A stretch of DNA of 64,000 bases from an uncultured Pseudomonadales bacterium. GTDB taxonomy: Bacteria; Pseudomonadota; Gammaproteobacteria; Pseudomonadales; Azotimanducaceae. The notes under the pieces were generated by a model, which was given only the letters and a program-made list of their open reading frames with translations, searched no databases and was not told the DNA's origin. Location: positions 124,001-188,000 of the forward strand of contig OY282379.1 in the NCBI GenBank assembly GCA_958295875.1, in the 5' to 3' direction. Positions 43,213-51,399 of this stretch are shown here, in pieces. The translations under genes and the position numbers were made by a program. Numbering within the stretch: the stretch's first letter is position 1; the number at the start of each line of letters is the position of its first letter.

Positions 43213-45081
43213 TTGGCAGACCTCATCGACGTCGAGCCGACGCTCGCGCTCTTCGCGCAGGGCATCGGCGGCCGCTACCGGCACCTGCGCGCCGGAGAGG
43301 AAGACGCTGCGGACCTAAGCCACCTGTATCTCCCGGCCAGCATCGAACTGTTTGCCGACGACGCTTGGAACGCCGCGACCTATCGGCTGCACACCCTCGT
43401 TCAACTCGGCTTCGAGGCGTTTGGCACCTTCGACTTCAGCGTCCACCGCGCGCGGGAGCGCATGCCGGAGTTGGCGGAACGCCCGCTGCCGACGCAGAGC
43501 CGAGAGTCTGACCTGACCTTGTTCTTCGGCCACTTCGAAGCGCCGGCGGTGGCGCGCCTGCTCTTCCACGCCCTTGAGCGCGCGCGGGTGGAAGCCCGAA
43601 CACTAGCGGCGTACCCAGGCGCGGCGAAGTATCACGCCGCCCTGCGCCCCTTGATCGAGCCGCCGCCGGCCGCGCTGCGCCCAGCGATGCAGCGCCTGCA
43701 ATCCCCCAGCGCCACCGTCTATGACACCGCGCGCGAGGCGCTCGCTTGCTACCAAGCGTTGGCGCCGGCACCCACCGGGACGGGCCCTGAGTTCCCCGGA
43801 CAATTGGAGTGGCTGCAGCGCGAGGCACGGCTTGAGGACTGGCGCGAGGAACTCGATGCCGCCCAAGCGCAGCTCGCCATGCTGGGGATGTTGGAGGCGA
43901 ACGAGGACACCCAAGTTGGCGAAGGCGAGGGCGACGGCGACCTGCGCGATGTCGGCAAAGACCTCATCGCCCAACGCGACCAGCTGCAGCGGCGCCTCGA
44001 CATGGAACGCTCGGCGTTGCGCCATCGCTTGGGCGATGCCCACGAAGGCACCCGCAGCTTCCACTACGACGAGTGGGACTATCACCGGCGCGCCTACAAG
44101 CGCGGCTTTTGCCGGCTGTTCGAGGAAGCGCTGACGACAACCGACGCCGAGGACAGCCAAAAGCTGCTCGACGCCGTGCGCCCGTATGCCAGAACGGTGC
44201 GCCGCCGCTTTGAGCAGATCCGGCCAAGCGGCTATCAGCGCATCGGCAAGGTGGCGGATGGGGACGAACTAGACCTTGCCACCTTGGTGGATGCCCGCTC
44301 CAGTTTGCGCGCCGGCGTGGCCGCGGATGACCGCGTCTACAGCCGCCGAGATCGTTTGCGACGCGACGTGGGCGCGGCGTTTCTGGTGGATCTATCCGCC
44401 TCGACGGACGACCCGGTGCTCGACGAGCCAAAGCCTGATCCAAGCAGCGGCGCAAACGCCACCGGCGCCAACTTGCGCGACCCGTTCTTCGACGATGACG
44501 ACGACCCCTACGCTGCGTTGGACAATCCACCGCCGCCCGCGCCCGACAAGCGGCGCATCATCGACATCGAGAAGGAGGCGGTGGCGCTTATGGCGACCGC
44601 CTTGGAGGGCCTAGGCGACCCCTACGCCGTGTATGGCTTTTCCGGATATGGGCATGACTGCGTGGAGTTCTACGTTGCCAAGGAGTTCGAGCAGCCGCTG
44701 AACCGGCGCACCCTCGACGCCATCGCCGCGATGAAGCCGAAGCGCAGCACGCGCATGGGGCCCGCCATCCGCCACGCCACCGCCAAACTCCGCCGCCACG
44801 GCGCCGCGCTGAAGGTGCTGATGATCGTGAGCGACGGCTTTCCGCAAGACTGCGACTATGGCCCCAAGCGGGGCGACCACGAATACGGCCTGCGCGACAC
44901 CGCCAAGGCCATTGCGGAGGCCGAGCGCGACGGCATCAACGTGTTCTGCGTGACGGTTGACCGCTCCGGCCACGACTACCTGCGCCGCATGTGCGCCGAG
45001 ACGCGCTACATGGTCATCGAGGAAACGGAGGAGCTGCCGGCAGCCCTGCAAAAGGCGTACCGGCAGTTGACGCAGGTTTAG
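43213..45081 (+). CDS. CbbO/NorD-type VWA-domain activase partner
   Basis: A 622-aa protein. The N-terminal half is helical; a highly acidic stretch (ANEDTQVGEGEGDGDLRD, ~229-246) follows, and the C-terminal von Willebrand A domain begins at ~386. The MIDAS motif is Asp393-x-Ser395-x-Ser397 (LVDLSAS). An acidic insert (DPFFDDDDDPYAALD) sits before IDIEKEAVALMATALEGLGD. The end YRQLTQV is typical of NorD/CbbO. It should dock the AAA+ ring onto its client by a metal-bridged contact. TTG start 13 bases after the AAA+ stop. Confidence 0.92.
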   Translation: MADLIDVEPTLALFAQGIGGRYRHLRAGEEDAADLSHLYLPASIELFADDAWNAATYRLHTLVQLGFEAFGTFDFSVHRARERMPELAERPLPTQSRESDLTLFFGHFEAPAVARLLFHALERARVEARTLAAYPGAAKYHAALRPLIEPPPAALRPAMQRLQSPSATVYDTAREALACYQALAPAPTGTGPEFPGQLEWLQREARLEDWREELDAAQAQLAMLGMLEANEDTQVGEGEGDGDLRDVGKDLIAQRDQLQRRLDMERSALRHRLGDAHEGTRSFHYDEWDYHRRAYKRGFCRLFEEALTTTDAEDSQKLLDAVRPYARTVRRRFEQIRPSGYQRIGKVADGDELDLATLVDARSSLRAGVAADDRVYSRRDRLRRDVGAAFLVDLSASTDDPVLDEPKPDPSSGANATGANLRDPFFDDDDDPYAALDNPPPPAPDKRRIIDIEKEAVALMATALEGLGDPYAVYGFSGYGHDCVEFYVAKEFEQPLNRRTLDAIAAMKPKRSTRMGPAIRHATAKLRRHGAALKVLMIVSDGFPQDCDYGPKRGDHEYGLRDTAKAIAEAERDGINVFCVTVDRSGHDYLRRMCAETRYMVIEETEELPAALQKAYRQLTQV

Positions 45082-45147
45082 CGGCGCCTCGGCCGCAGCC
45101 GGTCGGCGCCACGCGCACCTTGCGCGGACGCCGCAGCGAGATGCCGC

Positions 45148-45807
45148 TCAATCGTCCCCGCCCATGATGCCGAACAGGGCCAACAGATTCATGAACATCA
45201 GGTAGATGGAGACGAACAGGTTGTTCGTGGCGATGATGTAGTTAGTCTCCCCGCCGAGCACGAGCGCGCTTGTCTGATAGAGCATCAGCGCCCCGGCGAT
45301 GAGCACCATGGCGCCCGAGATGGCAGCGGCGAACGGCGACAGGTCAAAGAAGAACGAGCAGACGATGATGCCGAGGATGATCCAGAAGCCCATCACCAAG
45401 AACGAGCGCAGAAAGCTGAAGTCTCGCCGTGTGACGATGGTGTAGATGGACAGGCCCACAAACGCCGCCGCGGTGACGCCAAACGCCTGCGCGACGATGC
45501 CCGGGTTCACCGCAGCGAAGTAGCCGACGATGGGGCCAGCCGCGACGCCGATGAAGCCGGTGAAGGCGAAGGTCCAAAACAGCCCCCAGCCGCTGTCCGC
45601 GGTTTTGTTCACCGCGTACGACAGGCTGAAGAAGCCGACCAAGTACACGATGAAGTTGAACGGCGGCAGGTTCATGGCCACGGCCGCGACGCCCGTGAGG
45701 CACGCGAACGCCAGCGTGAGCGACAGCAACATGTAGGTGTTGCGCAAAACTTGGTTGACTTCGACGGCGGGCCGCCCGGAGACGGCGAAGGATCTCGGCT
45801 GTGCCAT
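45148..45807 (-). CDS. Bax inhibitor-1/YccA family membrane protein
   Basis: A 219-aa protein with seven predicted spans, from NQVLRNTYMLLSLTLAFACL to LFVSIYLMFMNLLALFGIMGG. The final NNLFVSIYLMFMNLLALFG is the family signature, as in E. coli YccA/YbhL. YccA-type proteins bind FtsH and modulate membrane proteolysis; others leak calcium. ATG 45807 with GAGGAG upstream. Stands alone, with the tRNA-Met promoter region next to it. Confidence 0.93.
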   Translation of the reverse strand: MAQPRSFAVSGRPAVEVNQVLRNTYMLLSLTLAFACLTGVAAVAMNLPPFNFIVYLVGFFSLSYAVNKTADSGWGLFWTFAFTGFIGVAAGPIVGYFAAVNPGIVAQAFGVTAAAFVGLSIYTIVTRRDFSFLRSFLVMGFWIILGIIVCSFFFDLSPFAAAISGAMVLIAGALMLYQTSALVLGGETNYIIATNNLFVSIYLMFMNLLALFGIMGGDD

Positions 45808-45910
45808 GACGCTCCTCAAAGCGCGGTGAACGTAAGAGGCTGTATAGGGAATCCGGCGGGCGTTTTCAAGGGCAGCGCGATGGCCAGGTGGTGGCCAATG
45901 CCCCCTAGGG

Positions 45911-45938
45911 TTGACAACGGCGCGTGGCGGCGCACAAT
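45911..45938 (+). promoter_or_regulatory. Predicted promoter of tRNA-Met
   Basis: A perfect TTGACA (45911-45916), a 16-base spacer and CACAAT (45933-45938), 18 bases before the tRNA 5' end. A GC-rich discriminator follows, as expected for growth-regulated stable RNA promoters. Confidence 0.7.
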
Positions 45939-45956
45939 CCCGCCCTTCGCGCCAGT

Positions 45957-46033
45957 GGCTACGTAGCTCAGTTGGTTAGAGCACGCGATTCATAATCGCG
46001 GGGTCGGCGGTTCAAGTCCGCCCGTAGCTACCA
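45957..46033 (+). tRNA. tRNA-Met (CAT), elongator
   Basis: A 77-nt cloverleaf with encoded CCA. The acceptor GGCTACG pairs with CGTAGCT (one G-U pair). The D arm is GCTCAGTTGGTTAGAGC. The anticodon stem CGCGA/TCGCG carries loop TTCATAA, anticodon CAT. The T arm is GGCGG-TTCAAGT-CCGCC. The G-U/paired first position and overall match to GGCTACGTAGCTCAGTTGG mark the elongator rather than the initiator. A tRNA-Ile2 with modified CAT is less likely on these identity features. Confidence 0.95.
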
Positions 46034-46075
46034 TCCCTCCCCGCCTTCTCCGCGTGTACGTCTTTGCTGCTGTCC

Positions 46076-46102
46076 GCCATCGCGAAGTTCCTCCGCGATG
46101 GC
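46076..46102 (+). terminator. Hairpin between tRNA-Met and the DyP peroxidase gene
   Basis: GCCATCGCG (46076-46084) and its perfect complement CGCGATGGC (46094-46102) around a 9-base loop. It sits downstream of the tRNA and just after the stop of the minus-strand DyP gene, so it can end both transcripts. There is no long T-run. Confidence 0.6.
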
Positions 46103-46105
46103 GCA

Positions 46106-46993
46106 TCAGGCGCTGAAGGCAGCGCGCAGCGCGTCCGCCGGCGGCGCGAAATAGAAGCTCCCAGAAATGGGGCGAGACCAACTCAGGAGACGGTCGCGCA
46201 GCCCATCGTCCGCAGGGCCGAACATCGAGCCCAACAGGATGCGAAAGCGTTCAACCTCTGCGCTGAAGGCGAGAAAGAAGAGCCCCGCATCGGCGATGCC
46301 CCCGGCAGGGCTGCTGCGACGGTAGATGCGCAATGGCTCGCCACCGCGCTTCAAATCGGTGCGGCTGACATGGCTGTCCGGCGGCATCGCCGCGCCCGTG
46401 AGCTCCACGCTGTCCGCCTTGGTGCGGCCGATGACGCGCTCTTGCTGCGCCGTGGCGAGGCTCGCGAAAGCGCTCAGGTCATGCACCCACCGCTGTGCCA
46501 GCACGAAGCTGCCGCCGGCACCCGGTCCACGCGGGACGAGCGCCGCTTGCTGGCGGACGTCCCCTTTCGGGTTGGCGGTGCCATCCACAAAGCCCGTCAG
46601 GTCGCGGCTGTCGCGAAAGAGGAAGCCGTGATCCTCGGCGGCGAGGGCGGCCACCGGCGCCAGCGCTTCACGCCACTTGAGCGCTTGGGCAAAGAGCTCA
46701 TCCCGTTTCGCGCCGTGCAGCCACACGAAGAGGTCGCGTTGGGTGGCTGGCGCGACATGGCCATCGCTGCCTTCGATGGCGCGGAAACCGAAGTCCCCGT
46801 CCGGCGCAGCGACTGCCGACAGCGCCTCCGCCAAGCGCGGTCCGAAGGCAACGACCTGTTCGCCGCCGTCCCACGGCAGCAGCGCACCGGCCGCAGCCGG
46901 CAACTGCGACGGCACGGCGGCACCGAGCTCGAACTCGAGAAAGACGTGGTGATCCGTGCCTTCAACGAAGATGCCTGGTTGATGTTCGGTCAT
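46106..46993 (-). CDS. DyP-type heme peroxidase
   Basis: A 295-aa dye-decolorising peroxidase. The distal motif is FVDGTANPKGD (GxxDG-like with catalytic Asp and FVDGT). The proximal heme His lies in AAMPPDSHVSRTDLKRGGEP. The C-terminal GLFFLAFSAEVERFRILLGSM is typical. It resembles the cytosolic YfeX/DyPB class, with no Tat signal. ATG 46993 leads into MTEHQPGIFVEG; upstream codons are not conserved. Peroxidase activity is expected; the physiological donor is unknown. Confidence 0.92.
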   Translation of the reverse strand: MTEHQPGIFVEGTDHHVFLEFELGAAVPSQLPAAAGALLPWDGGEQVVAFGPRLAEALSAVAAPDGDFGFRAIEGSDGHVAPATQRDLFVWLHGAKRDELFAQALKWREALAPVAALAAEDHGFLFRDSRDLTGFVDGTANPKGDVRQQAALVPRGPGAGGSFVLAQRWVHDLSAFASLATAQQERVIGRTKADSVELTGAAMPPDSHVSRTDLKRGGEPLRIYRRSSPAGGIADAGLFFLAFSAEVERFRILLGSMFGPADDGLRDRLLSWSRPISGSFYFAPPADALRAAFSA

Positions 46994-47101
46994 GGCGGCA
47001 CTCGGGGCAGGGCAGGCGCGGATTCTAAACGCGGCGGCAGCGCCTTGGGAGCGCCAAGCCATGTCACGCCGCAGCGCCCGCCCCGCCTAGCTTGCCGCCC
47101 C

Positions 47102-47551
47102 ATGCGCCCGTATGCTTGCCCGATGCCATGCCGCATCGCCAGCGCACTCGCCGCCCCAAGGGCTGCACCCGCGGCGGCGCGGCGGGCAGGCTTGCTTCGA
47201 CGCATCTGGCCATGCTTGGTGGGCATCGGCCTGTTGGTCGCCCCCGCCGTCGGCGCGGCGCTAAACGAACGCCCCGCCGCTGAGGACACATTCCAGCAAG
47301 ACAGCGACGCCGCCCAGCGCACCTCGAGTCCATCCGCCGCCAACCCCAATGGCAGCGGCATCGCCGCCACCTGCATGACCTGCCACCACCCCAGCAACAC
47401 GCACTTGCCGTGGACCGAGCAGCCTTCCGCGGCAGCCATTCGTGCCCAAGCCGAGGCCAGCGGCACGGTGATGCATCGGCTGGTGCGCGGCTTGACGGAA
47501 GCGGAAATCGAGGCCGTGGCCGCGGCCCTCGCGCTGGCGCCGGAAGGCTGA
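47102..47551 (+). CDS. fccA: Monoheme c-type cytochrome, likely flavocytochrome c sulfide dehydrogenase cytochrome subunit
   Basis: A 149-aa exported cytochrome. A long basic leader and signal segment (WPCLVGIGLLVAPAVGAAL) end near residue 55. The single heme site is CMTCHH (ATCMTCHHPSN), and the tail VRGLTEAEIEAVAAALA is the usual last cytochrome c helix. Axial Met may be in GTVMHRL. Being three bases from an fccB gene, it is the probable electron acceptor subunit. FccA of purple sulfur bacteria is diheme, so this is the short form. Start uncertain (ATG 47102 or 47123). Confidence 0.82.
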   Translation: MRPYACPMPCRIASALAAPRAAPAAARRAGLLRRIWPCLVGIGLLVAPAVGAALNERPAAEDTFQQDSDAAQRTSSPSAANPNGSGIAATCMTCHHPSNTHLPWTEQPSAAAIRAQAEASGTVMHRLVRGLTEAEIEAVAAALALAPEG

Positions 47552-47554
47552 GCT

Positions 47555-49111
47555 TTGCTGAGCCGCCGGCGTCTGCTCGCCACCGCCGGCGCCGGCCTCG
47601 CCGCGCCGGCGGTGATTGGCGCCGCGCGCCCGCAGGTGGTGGTGGTCGGCGGCGGATTCGGCGGCGCCACCTGCGCACGTTACCTCAGCCACTATGACCC
47701 GCGCTTGGACGTCACGCTCATCGACCCCACCGCCACCTTCGTCTCCTGCCCCATGAGCAATCGCGTCATCGCCGGGCAACTGGACATGTCGGCCATCTCC
47801 ATCCCCTTGGATCACGTCGGTACGGCCCATGTCCGAGCCGCCGCCGTCGCCGTGGACGCAGAACGCCGTTTGGTGAGCACGACGGCCGGCCCAGTACCCT
47901 ATGATCGGGTGGTGCTCGCGCCGGGCATCGAGTTCCGCTACGACGGCATCGATGGCGAGCCGCATCGGTTCCCCCACGCGTGGCAGGCGGGCGCGCAGAC
48001 CATTGCCCTGCGCGATGCCCTGCGGGGGATGCGCCAAGGCGGCGTGTTCGCCATTGCGGTGCCGGATAACCCGTATCGGTGCCCGCCCGGCCCCTACGAG
48101 CGCGCTTCGCTGGTGGCGCAGTTCCTTGCCCGCCACAATCCGCGCACCAAGATCCTCATCTTGGACGCCAAGGATGACTTCACCAAGCGCACCCTGTTCC
48201 AAGAGGCATGGCAAACGCTCTACCCCGGCATGATCGAGTGGATTCCCCGTTCCGACAGCGGCGCCGTCGTCGCGGCGCAGCCTTCCCGCGGCGGGACGCC
48301 AGCCCGCTTCATCACAGACTTCGACGAGCACCGGGTGGATGTGGGCAACTTCATTCCCCCGCAACGGGCTGCCGCCATCGCCCGCGCCTTCGACGGTGGC
48401 CGCGGCTGGTGCGAGGTGGATGCACACACGTTCGAATCGCAACTCGCGCCCGGTGTCCACATCATCGGCGACGCCATCAACGCAGCGCCCATGCCGAAAT
48501 CCGCGTTCGCCGCGAACAACCAAGCCAAGGCTTGCGCCGCCGCCATCGTCGCGCTCCTCGCAGACCGAGCACCCCCGGCGCCGCTGATGATGAACACCTG
48601 CTACAGCTTGGCCGCGGACGACTACGGCTTCTCAGTTTCCGGGGTCTACGAGGCGCGCGGCGACGCCATCGCCGAACGCGCCAACGGCCAAAGCGCCCTC
48701 GGCGCGCCGCGCTCCACCCGCCAAGCGGAGGCGCGTTACGCGATGGATTGGATGAACGCCATCACGCGGGATGCATTCGGCGTCGGCGACGCCCGCCGCG
48801 GGCGCGAGGTCGCATCCGACCGCGAACGCGGCGACTGCGCGATCTGCCACGAACTGCCGGGGCTCGACGCATCGGCACATGGCGATGTCGGCCCCTCGCT
48901 CACGCAAGTTGGCGACCGCCTCGATGCGCGCGCGCTACGCCAGCGCGTTGCAGATCCGCGCCGAGACAACCCAGCGAGCATCATGCCGGCCTACGCGAAA
49001 CGGACGGGCTTTCATCAGCCGGCACCGGGGCGCGCCGGCCGCAGCGTGCTGCGCCGTTCGGAACTGGACGATTTGACGGCGTACCTGGCGACGTTGCGAG
49101 GGGATGGTTGA
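47555..49111 (+). CDS. FccB flavoprotein fused to a SoxX-like cytochrome c domain
   Basis: A 518-aa Tat-exported protein. The RR signal is MLSRRRLLATAGAGL. Residues 26-410 are sulfide dehydrogenase flavoprotein FccB: VVVVGGGFGGATCARYL binds FAD, with redox cysteines Cys176 (YRCPPGPYERASL) and Cys349 (MNTCYSLAADDYGFSV). Residues 415-518 are a separate cytochrome c: heme site CAICH (428-432), GDVGPSLTQVGDR, and the axial Met477 in SIMPAYAK. This matches SoxX, the small subunit of SoxAX. TTG start, GGAAGG upstream. The fusion is continuous with no frameshift. Confidence 0.88.
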   Translation: MLSRRRLLATAGAGLAAPAVIGAARPQVVVVGGGFGGATCARYLSHYDPRLDVTLIDPTATFVSCPMSNRVIAGQLDMSAISIPLDHVGTAHVRAAAVAVDAERRLVSTTAGPVPYDRVVLAPGIEFRYDGIDGEPHRFPHAWQAGAQTIALRDALRGMRQGGVFAIAVPDNPYRCPPGPYERASLVAQFLARHNPRTKILILDAKDDFTKRTLFQEAWQTLYPGMIEWIPRSDSGAVVAAQPSRGGTPARFITDFDEHRVDVGNFIPPQRAAAIARAFDGGRGWCEVDAHTFESQLAPGVHIIGDAINAAPMPKSAFAANNQAKACAAAIVALLADRAPPAPLMMNTCYSLAADDYGFSVSGVYEARGDAIAERANGQSALGAPRSTRQAEARYAMDWMNAITRDAFGVGDARRGREVASDRERGDCAICHELPGLDASAHGDVGPSLTQVGDRLDARALRQRVADPRRDNPASIMPAYAKRTGFHQPAPGRAGRSVLRRSELDDLTAYLATLRGDG

Positions 49112-49542
49112 ATGGCCAGACACGGCGCAGCGTGATGGCCAACCGACGCCAATTCATCGCCGCCGCCATCGGCCTGCCGGCGCTGCCGGCCGCGGCGCGG
49201 GTGACAGCCGCCGCGCAGCCTCCGCCGACCATCGCGCTGCAACTGCCGCGGCTCGCGGAAACTGGCAACTCCGTGCCGATTGCGGTGCAGGTGGCATCGC
49301 CCATGACGGCGGCAGACCATGTCACCCGCATCGACATCACTGCGCCCCGCAATCCCGAGCCCCGCGTGGCCAGCTTCCACTTCTCGCCGGCATCCGGCGC
49401 GGCCGAGGTGCGGTCGCGCATCCGGCTCGCCGGCTCGCAGCGCGTCACCGCAAGCGCCGAGTTCAGCGATGGGCGGCGCGTTGAGGCGTCTGCCAGCGTC
49501 GTCGTCACCCTCGGCGCCTGCGTCGACGAGATGTTCGGATGA
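49108..49542 (+). CDS. soxY: SoxY-like sulfur carrier subunit, variant C-terminus
   Basis: A 144-aa Tat-exported protein (NRRQFIAAAIGLPALPAAA). The immunoglobulin-like body contains NSVPIAVQVASPMTAADHVT and the FHFSPASGAAEVRSRIRLAG region of SoxY. Normal SoxY ends in GGCGG, whose Cys holds the sulfur cargo. Here the end is TLGAC138VDEMFG, so the Cys is kept but the glycine arm is replaced and extended. I used the TTG at 49108, overlapping the fccB-soxX stop (TTGA); ATG 49135 is the alternative. Forms a dimer with SoxZ in known systems. Confidence 0.83.
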   Translation: MNGQTRRSVMANRRQFIAAAIGLPALPAAARVTAAAQPPPTIALQLPRLAETGNSVPIAVQVASPMTAADHVTRIDITAPRNPEPRVASFHFSPASGAAEVRSRIRLAGSQRVTASAEFSDGRRVEASASVVVTLGACVDEMFG

Positions 49543-49856
49543 GGGCGCGGGTGAAGTTGCCCGCCAGCGCGCGGCAAGGCGAAGTGGTGACGGTGCGCAC
49601 GCTGGCTTCGCATCCCATGCACACTGGCTACGGGCGCGACATGCAAGGCGCCTTGGTGCCCCGCCACATCGTTTCCGAGTTCATTTGCCGCTACGGAGGC
49701 GGGGAAGTGTTCCGCGCCCAGTTTGGCCCCGGCGTCGCCGCGAACCCGTTTCTTGAGTTTCAGTTGCGGGCAGTGGAATCGGGCAACGTGACGTTCACTT
49801 GGCGCACAGACCGCGGCGCAGAGCTGGTCATCGAGCGCCATCTGCAAGTGACGTGA
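49539..49856 (+). CDS. soxZ: SoxZ, partner of the SoxY carrier
   Basis: A 105-aa cytoplasmic-type sequence without its own signal, as is normal because SoxZ is carried out with SoxY. Family marks: ARVKLPASARQGEVVTVRTL, SHPMHTGYGRD, PRHIVSEFICRYGGGEVF and NPFLEFQLRAVESGNVTFTW. Its ATG overlaps the soxY stop (ATGA) and its stop overlaps the soxA GTG (GTGA). Complete length. Confidence 0.93.
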   Translation: MRARVKLPASARQGEVVTVRTLASHPMHTGYGRDMQGALVPRHIVSEFICRYGGGEVFRAQFGPGVAANPFLEFQLRAVESGNVTFTWRTDRGAELVIERHLQVT

Positions 49857-50545
49857 TCGCTTTGTTGCTGCTGGCGGCGGCGCCGGTCTCCGGCTACGCC
49901 TTCCTAGGCCCGGAAACGCAGGCATTGCAGGATGACGAGTTCGCCAACCCCGGCTATCTATGGGTGGAACGCGGCGCCGCGCTTTGGGAGGAAGCCGGTT
50001 GCGCCGCCTGCCACGACCTCACGAACATCAACGCCGCGGCCTACCCCCGCTACGACGCGGCCACCGAGCGGCTCATCAACTTGGAGGGGCAGATCAACCG
50101 TTGCCGGATGCGTACCGGCGAGGAAGCGTGGGCCTGGGAAAGCGAACCACTTTTGGCTTTGACGGCCATGCTGGCCAACCGCTCACACGGCGCCGTCATC
50201 GAACCGGCGCCAGACGCGCGTACCACGCCGTTCTTGGCAGCCGGCCGCGCCTTCTTCCACCAACGCCGGGGCCAGCTCGACCTATCCTGCGCGGATTGCC
50301 ACGAGCGCTACGCCGGGGCGCGGCTGCGCGGCGAACGGGTGAGCCAAGGGCAGACGAACGGCTATCCGGCCTACCGCCTGCTGTGGGGCAGCCTCGCCTC
50401 CACCCACCGGATGTTCCGCTGGTGCAACGAAGCGGTGCGCAGCGAGCCCTACCCGCTCGGCAGCCCGGAATACGTGAACTTGGAATACTTTCTGCGGCAC
50501 CGCGGCCGCGGCCTCACGGTGGAGACGCCAGCCGTGCGCCGGTGA
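49853..50545 (+). CDS. soxA: SoxA, diheme c-type cytochrome
   Basis: A 230-aa periplasmic diheme SoxA. Signal peptide ~1-15 (LLLLAAAPVSGYA). Heme sites are CAACH (50-54) and CADCH (146-150). The active-site cysteine ligand, persulfidated in known SoxA, is Cys191 in FRWCNEAVRSEPYPLGSPEY. SoxAX joins thiosulfate to the SoxY cysteine. Its SoxX partner is presumably the domain fused to FccB upstream. Last gene of the cluster; no soxB, soxCD or soxW follows. Confidence 0.94.
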   Translation: MIALLLLAAAPVSGYAFLGPETQALQDDEFANPGYLWVERGAALWEEAGCAACHDLTNINAAAYPRYDAATERLINLEGQINRCRMRTGEEAWAWESEPLLALTAMLANRSHGAVIEPAPDARTTPFLAAGRAFFHQRRGQLDLSCADCHERYAGARLRGERVSQGQTNGYPAYRLLWGSLASTHRMFRWCNEAVRSEPYPLGSPEYVNLEYFLRHRGRGLTVETPAVRR

Positions 50546-50653
50546 CTGGGCGGAGTGACAGCGCCCAGCTCTGACCTCGCCGAACCGCTGCGACGGTGGC
50601 GCCGACGCCACGCGACACCGCCTGACGCGACCGCCGCACACGCTGGCCAAACG

Positions 50654-51124
50654 CTACGACATGGCCGACTGAACGTAGTTCTGAATGCCCGTTCTGCCGA
50701 TGAGCTCAAGCTGCGTCTCCAGCCAATCGACATGCTCTTCCTCTGATTCGAGGATGGATTCGAACAGTTCCCGGCTCACATAGTCGCTCACCGCCTCGGA
50801 ATCCGCGATGGCCTCCCGCAAGCGGGGCATCGCCGCCATCTCCAGGGCAAGGTCGCACCTGAGCATCTCCTCCACGTCCTCGCCGATCTTGAGCGCCCCC
50901 AAGTCCTGCAAGTTCGGCAGCCCTTCAAGGAAGAGGATGCGCTCGATGAGGCTGTCCGCGTGGCCCATCTCGTCAATGGACGCCTTCTTCTCCTTTTCGC
51001 CAAGCTCCTCCATGCCCCAGTTGTGAAACATCTTGGCGTGCAGGAAGTACTGGTTGATGGCGGTGAGCTCGTTCTTCAGCACCGCGTTCAGGTGCGCGAC
51101 GATCTTTGGATCTTGCGGTTTCAT
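50654..51124 (-). CDS. bfr: Bacterioferritin
   Basis: A 156-aa four-helix ferritin-like protein. The ferroxidase ligands are spread through [16 protein letters not shown] (Glu18), [15 protein letters not shown] (Glu51, His54) and [19 protein letters not shown] (Glu-x-x-His). The heme Met is Met52 in DEMGHAD. Stores iron as 24-mers with heme at subunit interfaces. Upstream lie a TTGACA promoter and a Fur-like box. Its usual partner bfd is 2.7 kb away beyond inserted DNA. Confidence 0.95.
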   Translation of the reverse strand: MKPQDPKIVAHLNAVLKNELTAINQYFLHAKMFHNWGMEELGEKEKKASIDEMGHADSLIERILFLEGLPNLQDLGALKIGEDVEEMLRCDLALEMAAMPRLREAIADSEAVSDYVSRELFESILESEEEHVDWLETQLELIGRTGIQNYVQSAMS

Positions 51125-51151
51125 GGCATGTTCCTCGCATCAGTCACTCGG

Positions 51152-51181
51152 ATGATGCGCCTCGGCGCTACCGCATGTCAA
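51152..51181 (-). promoter_or_regulatory. Predicted bfr promoter
   Basis: On the minus strand TTGACA (51181-51176) is followed after 18 bases by CATCAT (51157-51152), 28 bases before the bfr ATG. A perfect -35 in a very GC-rich genome makes it credible. Confidence 0.55.
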
Positions 51182-51193
51182 GCATAACTTATT

Positions 51194-51212
51194 GATAATG
51201 CAAATAAAAATG
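51194..51212 (-). promoter_or_regulatory. Fur-box-like site upstream of bfr
   Basis: Plus strand GATAATGCAAATAAAAATG matches 12 of 19 positions of the Fur consensus, with a perfect GATAATG half. It lies just upstream of the bfr -35. A second GATAAT-type site stands before bfd. AT-rich sites like these are rare in this DNA. Confidence 0.5.
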
Positions 51213-51399
51213 AGTCTTAAACGCACCTTTGTTCGCAACGGCGGCGCACCGCTGCCGAGTGGTTCACGCACCGTCTCACGCGAGCTCTAGGCGCGGCCAA
51301 AAGTGGTGTGGGGGGAGACGTTGCGGTCAGGCAGCCGCCGCCGTCGTCCCTAGCGGAGTTCCAGCAGCGGGAGGAGTACGGGGCCCAGAGACGGGAACC

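Noticed and set aside
42394..45081. Rubisco activation or NO-reductase locus
   Set aside because: Neither Rubisco nor norCB genes are present; only the QO-type pair is seen, so cbbQ/cbbO or norQ/norD symbols were not assigned.
45990..46181. Minus-strand frame ending in a GGLEPPTPRL-like peptide over the tRNA
   Set aside because: It is the antisense of tRNA-Met. Such peptides are a common false gene call over tRNA genes, and there is no ribosome-binding site.
46064..47060. Long plus-strand frame upstream of fccA
   Set aside because: It is the antisense of the DyP peroxidase gene. The real cytochrome start lies at about 47102.
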